Source: Alteromonadaceae bacterium
GTDB lineage: Bacteria > Pseudomonadota > Gammaproteobacteria > Enterobacterales > Alteromonadaceae
NCBI GenBank assembly: GCA_013373625.1
Contig: JABXHM010000012.1
Span: forward strand, 1-64,000
Reading direction: 5' to 3'
DNA length: 64,000 bases
The translations under genes were made by a program, and so were the position numbers. Below, one piece after another: positions 43,183 to 53,392 of the stretch. A model generated the notes under the pieces. It was given only the letters and a program-made list of their open reading frames with translations. It ran no database searches and was not told the origin of the DNA. Within the stretch, counting starts at the first letter, position 1. Each line of letters begins with the position of its first letter.

Positions 43183-43581
43183 AATGATGTTCTCGTCATT
43201 AGCTGGTTAGGTTTCGATAAATTAAACAACATGGCTGCACGATTAACATTGCGTGCTTATTTTCAGTGCACTTTTAATTTATTAATGGCGAAATGAAAAA
43301 CAAAAAATTTTTCTCCTGACAATAAAAAAAATTGTTTTACAAAAGTGACATATTTCGCACTGCTGAATTTTGCTCCTGGCTTCTCTGAATCGCTGTATCT
43401 AAAGCCCTTGGCCAAGGCTAGCTGTGGCTAAATACTATTTGCTAACATGCCGGCGGGCTGTATTTTTGTATAAAAAATAACCACAAATAAACTTTGTCGT
43501 GACGATAAAAACTATTCATTTCCTATTTTTTGCAGGGAAGGAATAATAAATGGTGAAAGTTCGTAACCACCAGAGAAGACA
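43183..43581. other. AT-rich region between maoP and the small gene, with one strong palindrome
   Basis: About 400 bases holding the maoP promoter. A stretch at 43320-43345 is nearly pure A and T. The only clear structure is the palindrome at 43406-43417, listed apart. No gene frame with a ribosome site was found. Confidence 0.55.
43406..43417. repeat. 12-base perfect palindrome CCTTGGCCAAGG
   Basis: CCTTGGCCAAGG reads the same on both strands. It lies about 225 bases upstream of the maoP start codon and 165 before the next gene. It could be a regulator site or a cis site related to MaoP; the E. coli maoS sequence is not something I can compare here. Confidence 0.4.
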
Positions 43582-43752
43582 ATGAGTAAAGACTATCGTT
43601 ACCAGAGGGAAGAATGGGACTCGGTAGATGACGAGGATAATGTTGACGATCCGCGTAAAAGCCTGAAACGTCAGCAGACCGTTAAAAACAAGAAAAAAGC
43701 GATGCAACAGCGCGACAAACAGCGGCGGGCTCAGTTCGATAGCTTCGAATAG
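43582..43752 (+). CDS. Small charged protein of unknown function
   Basis: 56 residues, MSKDYRYQREEWDSVDDEDN at the start and a Lys/Arg/Gln-rich C-terminal half (SLKRQQTVKNKKKAMQQRDK). Acidic first third, basic remainder, no hydrophobic core, so probably disordered or nucleic-acid binding. GAGAAGAC precedes the ATG with good spacing. It lies between maoP and hdfR on the hdfR strand. The minus-strand frame over it (43516-43707) is a shadow. Confidence 0.6.
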   Translation: MSKDYRYQREEWDSVDDEDNVDDPRKSLKRQQTVKNKKKAMQQRDKQRRAQFDSFE

Positions 43753-43849
43753 CTCACGAGGAGTCGTGATTAACGCACGTTTTTATTTTACTTTGCGGTA
43801 AACTTGTGCCAGCTTATGCGTATGGACGAGAGTCATAGTACGTATAAGC

Positions 43850-44692
43850 ATGGACATTCGTTTTCTGACGACATTTGTAGAAGTAGTTAAAACACGTCAT
43901 TTCGGCAAAGCTGCCGAAAATCTCTATTTGACGCAATCTGCGGTAAGTGCGCGGATAAAGCAGCTCGAAGAGTATTTCCACACCACTTTGTTTGTACGCC
44001 ACCGCAATAGCATACAGCTGACGCCAGCGGGTGAACGCTTGTTGCCCTATGCTGAGCAACTCAGTGCTACCTTGCAGCAAGCTAAGCAGGAATTGCAACG
44101 AGAAGCCGGGGAATATTTAGTATGCGGGGCGGGGCAGCTCAACAACGAAATTTGGATGCCTGATCTGCTGAAGCACATTCACAGTGCGTTTCCGGAGTGG
44201 GCGATCAAGGCCGAAGTATTACCCTCTGAACAAATATCCCGCCAATTACATGATCGCAGTATTGATCTTGCTTTTTCCAGTGAGCCATTAAAGTCGGAAG
44301 AGTTCACTGGCCAGTTACTCAAAGCCGCGCCTTTAGGCTTGTTCAGTATTAATCAGACAACAGTGGATATGTCACCCTCTCAGTTCGTTTCGATTGATTG
44401 GGGCAGTAAAGCGCGTGAAGAGTTACTCACTCGTTTTGCTGAATACCGGGATGCCAAATTCACCACTAATTCATTGCGTCTTGCCCTGGCTACGTTGGCA
44501 CAGGAAGGTGGCATAGCGGTATTACCAGTGGGCCTCGCCTGGCAACAATGGGGGCTTGAAAATGTGCGTTGTATTGATCAATTTACAACGGCGCAATGTA
44601 AACTCTATATGTACTTTATGAAATCTGTCAGACGCGCTATTGTGCCCGAAGTTGTGAAAGTGGTGAGCCAGAATTTTGCAACGGATAGTTAA
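43850..44692 (+). CDS. hdfR: HdfR-like LysR-family regulator
   Basis: 280 residues. The DNA-binding half (FLTTFVEVVKTRHFGKAAENLYLTQ-type, then SAVSARIKQLEEYFHTTLF, RHRNSIQLTPAGERLLPYAE) is close to E. coli HdfR. HdfR represses flagellar flhDC and affects gltBD in E. coli, and sits divergent to maoP, as here. The effector domain is shorter and less like the E. coli one, so the target may differ. Confidence 0.88.
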   Translation: MDIRFLTTFVEVVKTRHFGKAAENLYLTQSAVSARIKQLEEYFHTTLFVRHRNSIQLTPAGERLLPYAEQLSATLQQAKQELQREAGEYLVCGAGQLNNEIWMPDLLKHIHSAFPEWAIKAEVLPSEQISRQLHDRSIDLAFSSEPLKSEEFTGQLLKAAPLGLFSINQTTVDMSPSQFVSIDWGSKAREELLTRFAEYRDAKFTTNSLRLALATLAQEGGIAVLPVGLAWQQWGLENVRCIDQFTTAQCKLYMYFMKSVRRAIVPEVVKVVSQNFATDS

Positions 44693-44730
44693 CGCCTAAC
44701 TTAGGCAGTGCATTGATAAAGAGAACAACT

Positions 44731-45087
44731 ATGATCACTGATGAAGATTTTTTTAGCCTGAAGCCAGAACAACGACTGGCTGTATTTTTCTCTACTGTTA
44801 AAGAGCAGGGTGAACTATTTATTTTGAACGACGAGCTTGGCTGCGTCATGCTTACCTCCGACGAAGATGAAGAGGGGGTGCCGGTATGGCCAACCGCCAG
44901 TCTGGCGAGTATGTGGGCTGATCAGGAATGGGCTCATTGTGAGCCAAAAGCGATTAGTCTTGAGGTTTGGACCGAACGCTGGACATCGGGAATGACCAAG
45001 GATTTACTGCATGTCATACTGGCACCTGTACCTGGTGAGGAAAGCGAGCTAATGCTGCCAGAAGAGTTTGCCCAAAAGCTTTCTTAA
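44731..45087 (+). CDS. DUF2750 family protein
   Basis: 118 residues from the ATG at 44731, with AAAGAGAACAACT before it. The pattern FFSTVKEQGELFILNDELG, VPVWPTASLASMWADQEW and ISLEVWTERWTSGM is that of DUF2750 proteins, cytosolic and of unknown function, often encoded as single genes in marine gammaproteobacteria. It follows hdfR by 38 bases and may be co-transcribed. Confidence 0.82.
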   Translation: MITDEDFFSLKPEQRLAVFFSTVKEQGELFILNDELGCVMLTSDEDEEGVPVWPTASLASMWADQEWAHCEPKAISLEVWTERWTSGMTKDLLHVILAPVPGEESELMLPEEFAQKLS

Positions 45088-45257
45088 CGTTCGGTTATTC
45101 AACCGTCATTTTGTCGTGCCTCAGGTAAGTTGAAGCTGGGGCAGTGTGCATAACCCGGGATTTTCCCCGTCCAACCCAATGTGCTTCTTTTTGCCTTTGC
45201 AACAACTTATCGTGGGTAATTCTTAAATGACCGTAGTCAGAGGTAGTTATCATTAGC

Positions 45258-45272
45258 AAGGAGAATACTATT
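45258..45272 (+). promoter_or_regulatory. Ribosome site and ATT start codon of the RNase J-like gene
   Basis: AAGGAG at 45258-45263 is followed by AATACT and then ATT at 45270. The ATT is in frame with the RNase J-like protein, at optimal spacing from the strongest ribosome site nearby. The next in-frame start candidate is GTG at 45282, 18 bases from AAGGAG. No ATG or TTG is in frame upstream before a stop. Confidence 0.6.
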
Positions 45273-46646
45273 TCAGCACTCGTGCCAGGTGATGCAGATT
45301 TTTGGTTTTTACCATTAGGTGGAACCGGTGAAATTGGTATGAATCTGAATTTGTACGGGCATGCTGGCAAGTGGTTAATGGTTGACTGTGGCGTCACGTT
45401 TGACGAGTCGTTACAAGCCCCTTATCTGAATAAAGCAACCACACCAACGAATAAACATAACGTGGTAGCACCAGACCCCACCTTTATTGTTGAACACAAA
45501 GAACACCTGGCCGGATTAGTGGTAACCCATGGGCATGAAGATCATATAGGCGCTGTCGCGGCGCTTTGGCCACGCTTGCGCAGCCCGGTGTATGTCACGC
45601 CTTTCACCGCTGAAATACTGTATCGTAAACTGGGCCAGGCAGGATTGCTCGGTAAAGTACCTGTACATGTGGTAAACCCTGAAAGCCAAATTACAATTGG
45701 TCCATTTTTGCTTAAATGGCTGGATATTACTCACTCTATTCCTGAACCTCAGGCACTACTAATTACTACGTCAGCAGGCACGGTTCTGCATACTGCAGAT
45801 TGGAAAATAGACGCACAACCCATCACAGGTAAACCGTTTGATGCCAATGCGTACCGGGCATTGAGCGAGCAAAACCTATTAGCTTTAATTGGCGATTCTA
45901 CCAATGCTTTAAAACCTGGCTTTTCGATTTCAGAACGGATTTGTGCGGAAGGGTTGCAAACTATTATTAAGCAGTGTCCGGGGCGAGTGGTCGTCAGTTG
46001 TTTTGGAAGTAATATCGCGCGTTTAATATCCATCGCCCGAATTGCCCAAAAGACCGGTCGATACCTTGGCTTACTCGGGCGCTCGCTGGAAAATATGCTG
46101 GGTGTTGCACGCAAGACAGGTTATTGGCCGGATGATTTGGCGATTATTGATCCCCAACACCTGGGCTACCTTCCACCCAGCGAAGTACTGGTAGTTGCTA
46201 CCGGTAGTCAGGGAGAGCCTCGTGCAGCACTCAATCGCCTGGCTATTGATGGCTCACCTTTCTTCGAATTGAGTGAAGGGGATACGGTGATTTTCTCCAG
46301 CATTGTTATTCCGGGCAATGAAGTTGCCGTGCAACGTCTCGTCGAAAAGCTGCAAAACAAGAAAGTAACAGTGGTGCAGTCAGAAGATACTGAGGTACCT
46401 ATCCATGCCAGTGGTCACCCCTGCGCTGAAGAGTTAAAACTCATGTATCAGTGGACTCAACCCAGTATGGCAATTCCTGTACATGGCGAGCCGGAACATC
46501 TGCAGGCCCATGCCGAAATAGCCCAGGCCATGGGGGTAAGACGCACATACGTGGGACGCAACGGTGACTTATACCTGCTTGCTCCGCAACCCGGCATTCG
46601 GCGCCAGCGAGTGCATACAGGCCGTATCGCATTAGCCGAGCGCTAA
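45270..46646 (+). CDS. RNase J-like beta-CASP metallo-hydrolase
   Basis: 458 residues from ATT at 45270, or 454 from GTG at 45282. The metallo-beta-lactamase HxHxDH motif is HGHEDHIGA (87-95), preceded by PLGGTGEIGMNLNLYGH, a RNase J signature; GDSTNALKPG, SCFGSNIARL and the later VATGSQGEPRAAL, IPGNE and IPVHGEPEHL complete the beta-CASP fold. It is shorter than Firmicutes RNase J (about 555), lacking most of the C-terminal domain. Proteins of this kind act as ribonucleases in RNA decay or as other phosphodiesterases. Standing alone in its transcript. The start codon points to a possible initiation-factor-3-linked control. Confidence 0.88.
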   Translation: MSALVPGDADFWFLPLGGTGEIGMNLNLYGHAGKWLMVDCGVTFDESLQAPYLNKATTPTNKHNVVAPDPTFIVEHKEHLAGLVVTHGHEDHIGAVAALWPRLRSPVYVTPFTAEILYRKLGQAGLLGKVPVHVVNPESQITIGPFLLKWLDITHSIPEPQALLITTSAGTVLHTADWKIDAQPITGKPFDANAYRALSEQNLLALIGDSTNALKPGFSISERICAEGLQTIIKQCPGRVVVSCFGSNIARLISIARIAQKTGRYLGLLGRSLENMLGVARKTGYWPDDLAIIDPQHLGYLPPSEVLVVATGSQGEPRAALNRLAIDGSPFFELSEGDTVIFSSIVIPGNEVAVQRLVEKLQNKKVTVVQSEDTEVPIHASGHPCAEELKLMYQWTQPSMAIPVHGEPEHLQAHAEIAQAMGVRRTYVGRNGDLYLLAPQPGIRRQRVHTGRIALAER

Positions 46647-46879
46647 TTGGATGACCGTATGTATGCTTAGTGGCAATGCATTAAACGACGCCATGACAAT
46701 ATATTGATTGTTGAAAGAGCCTGCAACCGCCTGTACATAGCGTCAGCATTGCGGTATTCAACACGAATAAATAATACGTCAACATACAAATGTGGGGAGT
46801 TATGTGCTATTAATTAGAGTAATTCCACAACGCGCTCAGAAACAAAGCCCTTGAGAAACAGGGAAGGTTTAAGTTATTA

Positions 46880-49800
46880 ATGATTAGTGGTTCATTGCTC
46901 CCTTTCCTGATCCGACGCCTGCTGATAATCCTCTGCATTTTCACATTGTCAGTACCGGCCATGGCCAATGTGTCATCCCCGCTCATAAAAGCGCCAATGT
47001 CATCCGTGTTGTCTACACAGCAAGGACTGGTGCAGGACAGCGTTACCGATATTCTGATTGATAACGATGGCTTTGTCTGGATTGCTACCGATGGTGGCCT
47101 TGACCGCTATGATGGTTACAGAGTGGAGCATATTGTAGGTAACAATGGTGAGCTTGCATCGACGCCGGTCGAAACCCTGTTTTTAGACAGCAGCAACCGT
47201 TTGTGGATTGGTACTCAGTATCGTGGCGTTTATATGCTTAATCTGAACACCAATGTGTTACAGGTAGTGTCGAAAATTCCGTCGCAGGAATTGCCTGATT
47301 ATTTCCAGATGATCGAAAAATTTTTTGAGCTACCTGATGGCAACATATTAATGCTGAGTCGTCAGCTTCTTGTCAAATACGACATTAAAAATAAAGAGCA
47401 TGAAGTGCTATACCATGTGGCGTCTCCAGAGGAAGGCAGAGCACCTTACCTGCGCGATTTTTTGCTCATCGATGAAATGGTGGTGTTGGCGACCTCTGAG
47501 GGGCTGTATATTGCTGAATATGCACCGCAACTGGCCTTTCATCGTCTTGAACATCGCGCCGGTGTGGAGCGTAATATCGATAATGCTAACGCCAAACTAC
47601 TGCTATTAAAAAATGAAACGCTCTGGGTTGGCACGGTAATGGGCCTGTTCAGTTTGCCCTGGGACAATGTTAAACAAGCTTACCAGGCGGGAACAGAGGT
47701 TGTGCTTGGAACCCAATTGGTCGTTGAACAGCGCAACATATGGCAAATGATCAGCGCAAGTAATGATCTCTTATGGCTTGGAACGGATATAGGTTTGTTG
47801 CGTTTGAGCCGCGATAAAGACGGCTGGCAATCCCGGTATATTCTGGAGCCTTCCACTGACGGCATTGCATTCTCACGTCAGGATATTCGTGCACTAGCAA
47901 TAACGCCTAACAATGATTTGTGGCTGGGTTCTTATTTGAATGGTGCGATTTACTGGTCACCTAAAAGTTTATACTTTAAGACGGTACAGAATTACACTGA
48001 CCATAAGTCCGTTAAGGTGTTAAGCGACAATGTGGTGTGGTCTATTTATGAAGATGATGATCAAACGCTTTGGGTAGGCACTGATAATGGGTTAACACAC
48101 TACAATCAGCGTACTGGTGAAAGTGAATTTTATATTGTTAACCCCGGCAGCACTGAGCAATACAGTATTCACAGCATATCAAAAATCATTCCCCTGCCCG
48201 GTAATCAGTTGTTGCTTTCAACCCTCGCAGGGTTATTGTTGTTTGATCGCGAAAGCAAAGAGTATCGACGCCTGGAGTTTGGTTTCAAGGAAGAAGAAGT
48301 TATTTACCTTGCCGGGCCCGCGCTGGATGCTCAGGGGCATCTATACTTTTTTGGCGATAATCTGTATCGATACGACTTTGACAACGCGCAACTGACTCAG
48401 TTAGATAAGTTGGAAGCACAAATCCCATTTCATACGATCATGAATTTTATTGGGCCAAATCCTATTCATACCGATGAAATGTTGATCGCAACCTATGATG
48501 GCTTATGGTCTTTCAATATCAAGACCCTGGAGGCACAACAAATACACCGGCTGCCTGAACGTCTGGTTAATACAGATTTTTGGCCAGATAAGGTTAAGTT
48601 GGATAACGGAGTGTTGTGGGTGGTCTATCCCGGTTATGGTTTGGTTGGATTGGATGCAAAAAAGTATAACCAACGTTTTCACTATGGCCATGAGATAGTT
48701 GGGCACGGCGCTGTCATGTTTGATTTGTTAAAGGATGACGATGGTTATTTTTGGTTTAGTTCATTAAATGGCATACACCGATTCTCAGCCAAAGATCGTT
48801 CATTTATTCGTTTTGAATATGGCCGCGAACTCAACATTGCAGAATTCAATCAAGGTGCTAATCAGCGTTTAAGCGATGGTAGAATTGTGTTTGGCTCGCC
48901 TAAAGGGTTACTGTTTTTCGATCCCCAGGCAATAAATTCAGTTATTCAACAAAACAGTCTTCAGCAGAGCCTCCGGGAAATGGTGATCACGGGGTTGAAA
49001 CTGGCGTCGAGACAATTGGATTTACCCAAGAAAAACCTGGCCAATACCCATATTCAGCTCAACCATGATGACTACGGTCTAACCATCGAATTTTCTGCGA
49101 TGGATTATTATGGTGCCAGAGATACTAACTTTAAATATATATTGCGCAAGAATGGCCAGATACTCAGTGAAGATATCACTCATGATACAAAGGTAGTGTT
49201 GCCATCATTAACCGCTGGTGAGTATCGCTTTGATGTATTGCCTGAGTCGCAACTGAATTACTACAAACGACTACCTGCCAGCCTATCAATTACAATGGCT
49301 TACCCACCATTTCTATCCCCTGTGGCCTACACACTTTATGCATTGACACTGGCAATTTTGATTATCGCATACCTGGTTAGCCGACATGTACAGATAATGC
49401 GGCTAAAGAATGCGCAGCAGCAAGTGAAGTTGTTTGGCAATGCTTTCAGGCATACCAGTGACTGGGTTGTCATTTTTGACCAACAATATGTTCCCGTAGC
49501 GGCAAACCCCGCGTTTGAGCAAGCTTTTGGTCTGACATCGCGGGAGAATCTGGATCGCGAACTATTGCGTTTATATCAACAGGTGCCAATGCTTGAGTCA
49601 CAACTTTCCGGACAGCTTCATTTACTCAAAGATTGCGATGAGTGGAAGGGAGAAGAGCGGATAAAAATGCCGGATGGGCGTGAGTATGATGTGTTGGTCG
49701 ATATCAATCGTATGAGCGAGGATAACGAATTAGACAGCACCCATTATCTGGCAGTCATTTCAAATATTACCGAGCAAAAGAATGCTGAACGGAAACTGGT

Positions 49801-51112
49801 AAAAATTGCTAACTACGATAGCCTGACCGGACTGGTTAACAGAAGCTTGTTACTAGACCGGTTGGAGCATGCAATCAGTGCCGCTGACACTCATCAACAT
49901 TTAGTCGCCGTCTTGTTTGTCGATCTTGATCGGTTCAAAGGGATCAATGACTCACTGGGGCATGACTATGGTGACAAGCTGTTGCGGGTGGTGGCAAATC
50001 GTATGATTAACCTGGCCTCAAAAAGTGACACCGTGGCCCGGCTCGGTGGTGATGAATTTGTGATTGTCATGGAAGAAGTTGAGCATGAGTCAGCGGTTTC
50101 CAGCTTTGTGTCTCAACTGATTGAATCAATCGAAACACCTATTGCGCTTGGTAAAGAGGTGCTGCGGGTATCCTGTTCGGTTGGCATTTCTTTTTACCCA
50201 AATGATGGCGCAGAGCCTCAAGAGTTACTGAAACAAGCTGATGTCGCCATGTATACCGCTAAAAAGAACAATTTGACGGCGTTTACTTATTTCACTAAAG
50301 AAATGAACGAGCGTGCCATACAGCGATTAGAACTTGAAAATGTTGTTAAATCGGCGTTTGATCAAAAAGCATTTCAAAACTTTTATCAGCCTATTATTAA
50401 CCTGACAACCGGGAAAACGGAAGGGGTAGAACTGTTATTGCGTTGCCACTTTAATAATGAGTGGATCCCCCCTTCGGCGTTTATTCCTGTACTTGAGGAA
50501 TTACGCCATATTTTAGAGCTTACTCGAAGCTCTATTGCTAATGCAGTGGCAGATTTACGTGATTGGTATGCGCAGGGCTTTGATGGCTATGTGTCAATTA
50601 ATTTGTCAGCGTTGCACTTTAAAACCCACTTCGATTTAGCCTATATAGAAGAATTGCTTAAACACCATGACATTCCGTATTCTGCAATACGCTTTGAAAT
50701 TACCGAAAGCGTACTCATGGATAAATCTGATGGCGTGTTAAATGAACTCAATCGTATTCGTGATGCTGGTTTTAAACTGGCGTTGGATGACTTTGGAACC
50801 GGGTATTCATCGCTCAGCTACCTAAGGCGCTTTCCGCTGGACATTTTAAAAATAGATAAATCGTTTATTGATGATGTGAAAGTCAGTGAAGATGAGAATG
50901 CGCTGGTACAAACCACCATTAACCTGGCCAGTAGCTTAAATATGGATTGTATTGCAGAAGGGATTGAACACCCTGAACAAGTCCGTTTTTTACTTAACCA
51001 TGGATGTCAGCGTTTACAAGGTTTTTATTTTTCTCACCCGGTTAACAATAAAGCAGTGCAGCCATTGCTGTTTAAGCAATGGCTGCCCCTGACTGACGGG
51101 CCTACCCGGTAG
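46880..51112 (+). CDS. Two-component-propeller sensor with PAS, GGDEF and EAL domains
   Basis: 1410 residues. A signal or anchor helix (LLPFLIRRLLIILCIFTLSV) precedes about 700 residues of seven-bladed reg_prop repeats (DNDGFVWIATDGGLDRYDG, SSNRLWIGTQYRGVY, DDQTLWVGTDNGLTHY). A YYY-type Ig-like domain follows, one membrane helix at about 820, a PAS domain at about 845-970, a GGDEF domain with GGDEF at 1055 and an EAL domain in which EAL reads ELL (residue 1183). The GGDEF is canonical; the inhibitory RxxD site lacks its Arg. Catalytic residues of the EAL (ITESVLMD, LDDFGTGYSS, LKIDKSFI) are present. Probably a periplasm-sensing cyclic di-GMP enzyme. Confidence 0.92.
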   Translation: MISGSLLPFLIRRLLIILCIFTLSVPAMANVSSPLIKAPMSSVLSTQQGLVQDSVTDILIDNDGFVWIATDGGLDRYDGYRVEHIVGNNGELASTPVETLFLDSSNRLWIGTQYRGVYMLNLNTNVLQVVSKIPSQELPDYFQMIEKFFELPDGNILMLSRQLLVKYDIKNKEHEVLYHVASPEEGRAPYLRDFLLIDEMVVLATSEGLYIAEYAPQLAFHRLEHRAGVERNIDNANAKLLLLKNETLWVGTVMGLFSLPWDNVKQAYQAGTEVVLGTQLVVEQRNIWQMISASNDLLWLGTDIGLLRLSRDKDGWQSRYILEPSTDGIAFSRQDIRALAITPNNDLWLGSYLNGAIYWSPKSLYFKTVQNYTDHKSVKVLSDNVVWSIYEDDDQTLWVGTDNGLTHYNQRTGESEFYIVNPGSTEQYSIHSISKIIPLPGNQLLLSTLAGLLLFDRESKEYRRLEFGFKEEEVIYLAGPALDAQGHLYFFGDNLYRYDFDNAQLTQLDKLEAQIPFHTIMNFIGPNPIHTDEMLIATYDGLWSFNIKTLEAQQIHRLPERLVNTDFWPDKVKLDNGVLWVVYPGYGLVGLDAKKYNQRFHYGHEIVGHGAVMFDLLKDDDGYFWFSSLNGIHRFSAKDRSFIRFEYGRELNIAEFNQGANQRLSDGRIVFGSPKGLLFFDPQAINSVIQQNSLQQSLREMVITGLKLASRQLDLPKKNLANTHIQLNHDDYGLTIEFSAMDYYGARDTNFKYILRKNGQILSEDITHDTKVVLPSLTAGEYRFDVLPESQLNYYKRLPASLSITMAYPPFLSPVAYTLYALTLAILIIAYLVSRHVQIMRLKNAQQQVKLFGNAFRHTSDWVVIFDQQYVPVAANPAFEQAFGLTSRENLDRELLRLYQQVPMLESQLSGQLHLLKDCDEWKGEERIKMPDGREYDVLVDINRMSEDNELDSTHYLAVISNITEQKNAERKLVKIANYDSLTGLVNRSLLLDRLEHAISAADTHQHLVAVLFVDLDRFKGINDSLGHDYGDKLLRVVANRMINLASKSDTVARLGGDEFVIVMEEVEHESAVSSFVSQLIESIETPIALGKEVLRVSCSVGISFYPNDGAEPQELLKQADVAMYTAKKNNLTAFTYFTKEMNERAIQRLELENVVKSAFDQKAFQNFYQPIINLTTGKTEGVELLLRCHFNNEWIPPSAFIPVLEELRHILELTRSSIANAVADLRDWYAQGFDGYVSINLSALHFKTHFDLAYIEELLKHHDIPYSAIRFEITESVLMDKSDGVLNELNRIRDAGFKLALDDFGTGYSSLSYLRRFPLDILKIDKSFIDDVKVSEDENALVQTTINLASSLNMDCIAEGIEHPEQVRFLLNHGCQRLQGFYFSHPVNNKAVQPLLFKQWLPLTDGPTR

Positions 51113-51133
51113 ATAACACCGCGCGGGCTAACA

Positions 51134-53392
51134 TCAGGCGGTTTTTACATTAAGCGGAATTGGCAGGTTCCTGAAGCGCTGACCGGTTGCAGCAAATAAC
51201 GCATTAGCCAGAGCGCCTGCGGCTGGAGGGGTAGGCGGTTCACCAACGCCGCCAGGCAGTGCATCGCTTTGTATAATTTCAACATCAATTTTGACCGGTG
51301 TTTGCGGCATACGCGCTACCAGGTAATTATGGAAATTACTCTGCGTTACCTCGCCATTGAGCGCCGTTATTTGACCAATGGCACAGCTGATACCGTAAAT
51401 CAGGCCGCCTTCGCACTGGGCTTTTACATGATCAGGGTTAACAACCGTTCCTGCGTCTAATGCCATGTATGCATTGGGAATAGTCCATTCACCACGTTCG
51501 TTGATGTTCACTTCAATTACGGCGGCTGCATAACTTAAAAACGAGCGGTGTACCGCTAAACCGAGAAACCGGCCTTGTTGCGCCTGATTGTTCCAGTCGG
51601 CCATTTTTGTAACCGTTTCAACCACCTGTTTAAGACGCGCAGTATCGACCGGGTAATCGCTAATGTCATCACCATAGTTACTGTATTTGGCATTGCTTTT
51701 GGCAAAATCGATATGTCGATCAGGGCCGATTAAGTCGAGTAAAAACGTTTTGTGATCGGTATTGGTCTGATGCGCCAGTTCTGCTACAAAAGACTGTGTC
51801 GCGAAAGCATGATAAACATTGGCAACACTGCGCAGCCAGCCGATTCTGACGTGGGCATCAGCTTCACCACGTTCTAATTGTAAGTTTGGCACGGCAAAAG
51901 GTGTATCAATAAGGCCTAGATCAAGTTCACCATCGCTGGGCTTGTTGGCCGAAGAATTAAAGGTAGAGGAAATGGGCGGAAATACAGTTTTGTGATACCA
52001 GCCGGTGACATTGTTGTCATCATCGAGCGTGGCGCTGAGTCGCTGAGCGCTGACGGTGTGATAGTAGCCATGCTTAATATCGTCTTCGCGACGCCAGATA
52101 ACCTTGACCGGACGTCCAGCAGCTTTCGCCAGTAACGCGGCTTCCACAACAAAGTCGGGCTTTGCTTTACGGCCAAAACCGCCGCCGAGAAGTGTAACGT
52201 TAATGGTCACGGCTTCTAATGGTATCTGCAGCGCGTTGGCGACTTGTTGTTGTGCCGATTGAGGAGATTGCACACAGGCCCAGATTTCGGCACTGTCTGC
52301 GGTTACTCTGGCCGTTGCAGCGGGCGGCTCCATGGGCGCCTGAGCCAGGTGGGGAGCATAGTAACTGGCATCAATAACGTTGCTGGCCCGTTCTCTGGCT
52401 TGATTAAAATCCCCCAGTTTGCGCACAACCTCACCAGGCTTGCCCGCTTCTTCCAGTAATGTTTGCTGGTATGCTTCTGAATTATAACTGGCATTAGTGC
52501 CATTATCCCACTCAGTATTTAATGCATTAACAGCTTGCCAGGCAAGCCAGGTATTGCTGGCTAATACGGCAATGCCGCCCAAAGGGTTAAATAGGGCTGG
52601 TGCCGATGCTTCAGGTAAATTAATGACATCAACAACACCAGCCATCTTTTTCACTTCGGCCTGATTGGAGGATTTTACTTTACCAAATAGTACGGGTGGA
52701 CGTTGAATAACGGCGAAACACATGTCGTCCAGGACGACATCCTGACCATATACTGCGCTACCATTGGTCATGTCTTTTATATCGATACTGGGTACCGCTT
52801 TACCTATTTGGTTCCAGTTTTGCCGGGCTTTAAGCTTAACATCCTGCGTCTCTGGCAGAGCAAGAGTCGCTGCTACAGCAATCACATCAGCGAAGGGAAC
52901 ACGTCGTCCGCTTGGTTTATGCACTACATGATGCGCTTCGGTATAGCATTCGCCCGGGTCTACCTGCCAGCCTTTTGCCGCCGCCGTACACAGCATTAGC
53001 GCCGCCATTGCACCTGTTTCCCGTAGGCGCTTAAAGTTGCGTCTGATACTGCGTGACCCATCGGTATTCTGGTCGCCGTATTTGGCGTTACCAGTGGCCT
53101 GATTAATGGTTACGTATTGCCAGTCAGCCCCAAGTTCTTCAATGATCACTTGTGGAATGCTGGTACGTACTTGCTGGCCCATTTCTGAACGGTGACAGGT
53201 AATCTCTACCTCACCGTTGTTGGCAAAGTGGATGAATACATTGGGCGTAAAGCCACTGTCGCTGGCACCGCCTGCAAACATGGCCTGCGCCTGAGTGCCC
53301 GGTAACAGCGACAAGCTTAATGTAAAGCCGGAGGCGGTAATACTGCGCTTTAAGAACGCACGGCGAGAGTGTGACACTGTGTTGTCATTCAT
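51134..53392 (-). CDS. Molybdopterin-binding oxidoreductase subunit, IorB/isoquinoline-oxidoreductase-like
   Basis: 752 residues of the xanthine-oxidase large-subunit family. A twin-arginine signal (SRRAFLKRS at 9-17) with a hydrophobic helix sends the folded protein to the periplasm. The body includes [55 protein letters not shown] and [20 protein letters not shown], typical for the aldehyde-dehydrogenase/isoquinoline group. It binds molybdenum cofactor with cytosine dinucleotide. The natural substrate is unknown; nitrogen heterocycles or aldehydes are possible. It is encoded directly after the iron-sulfur subunit (ATGA overlap). Confidence 0.9.
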   Translation of the reverse strand: MNDNTVSHSRRAFLKRSITASGFTLSLSLLPGTQAQAMFAGGASDSGFTPNVFIHFANNGEVEITCHRSEMGQQVRTSIPQVIIEELGADWQYVTINQATGNAKYGDQNTDGSRSIRRNFKRLRETGAMAALMLCTAAAKGWQVDPGECYTEAHHVVHKPSGRRVPFADVIAVAATLALPETQDVKLKARQNWNQIGKAVPSIDIKDMTNGSAVYGQDVVLDDMCFAVIQRPPVLFGKVKSSNQAEVKKMAGVVDVINLPEASAPALFNPLGGIAVLASNTWLAWQAVNALNTEWDNGTNASYNSEAYQQTLLEEAGKPGEVVRKLGDFNQARERASNVIDASYYAPHLAQAPMEPPAATARVTADSAEIWACVQSPQSAQQQVANALQIPLEAVTINVTLLGGGFGRKAKPDFVVEAALLAKAAGRPVKVIWRREDDIKHGYYHTVSAQRLSATLDDDNNVTGWYHKTVFPPISSTFNSSANKPSDGELDLGLIDTPFAVPNLQLERGEADAHVRIGWLRSVANVYHAFATQSFVAELAHQTNTDHKTFLLDLIGPDRHIDFAKSNAKYSNYGDDISDYPVDTARLKQVVETVTKMADWNNQAQQGRFLGLAVHRSFLSYAAAVIEVNINERGEWTIPNAYMALDAGTVVNPDHVKAQCEGGLIYGISCAIGQITALNGEVTQSNFHNYLVARMPQTPVKIDVEIIQSDALPGGVGEPPTPPAAGALANALFAATGQRFRNLPIPLNVKTA

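Noticed and set aside
45095-45253. A 52-codon minus-strand frame ending in HDKMTVE between the DUF2750 and RNase J-like genes
   Set aside because: Composition is not absurd, but there is no ribosome site before its ATG at 45253, and it lies over the leader of the RNase J-like gene. Not supported without homologues.
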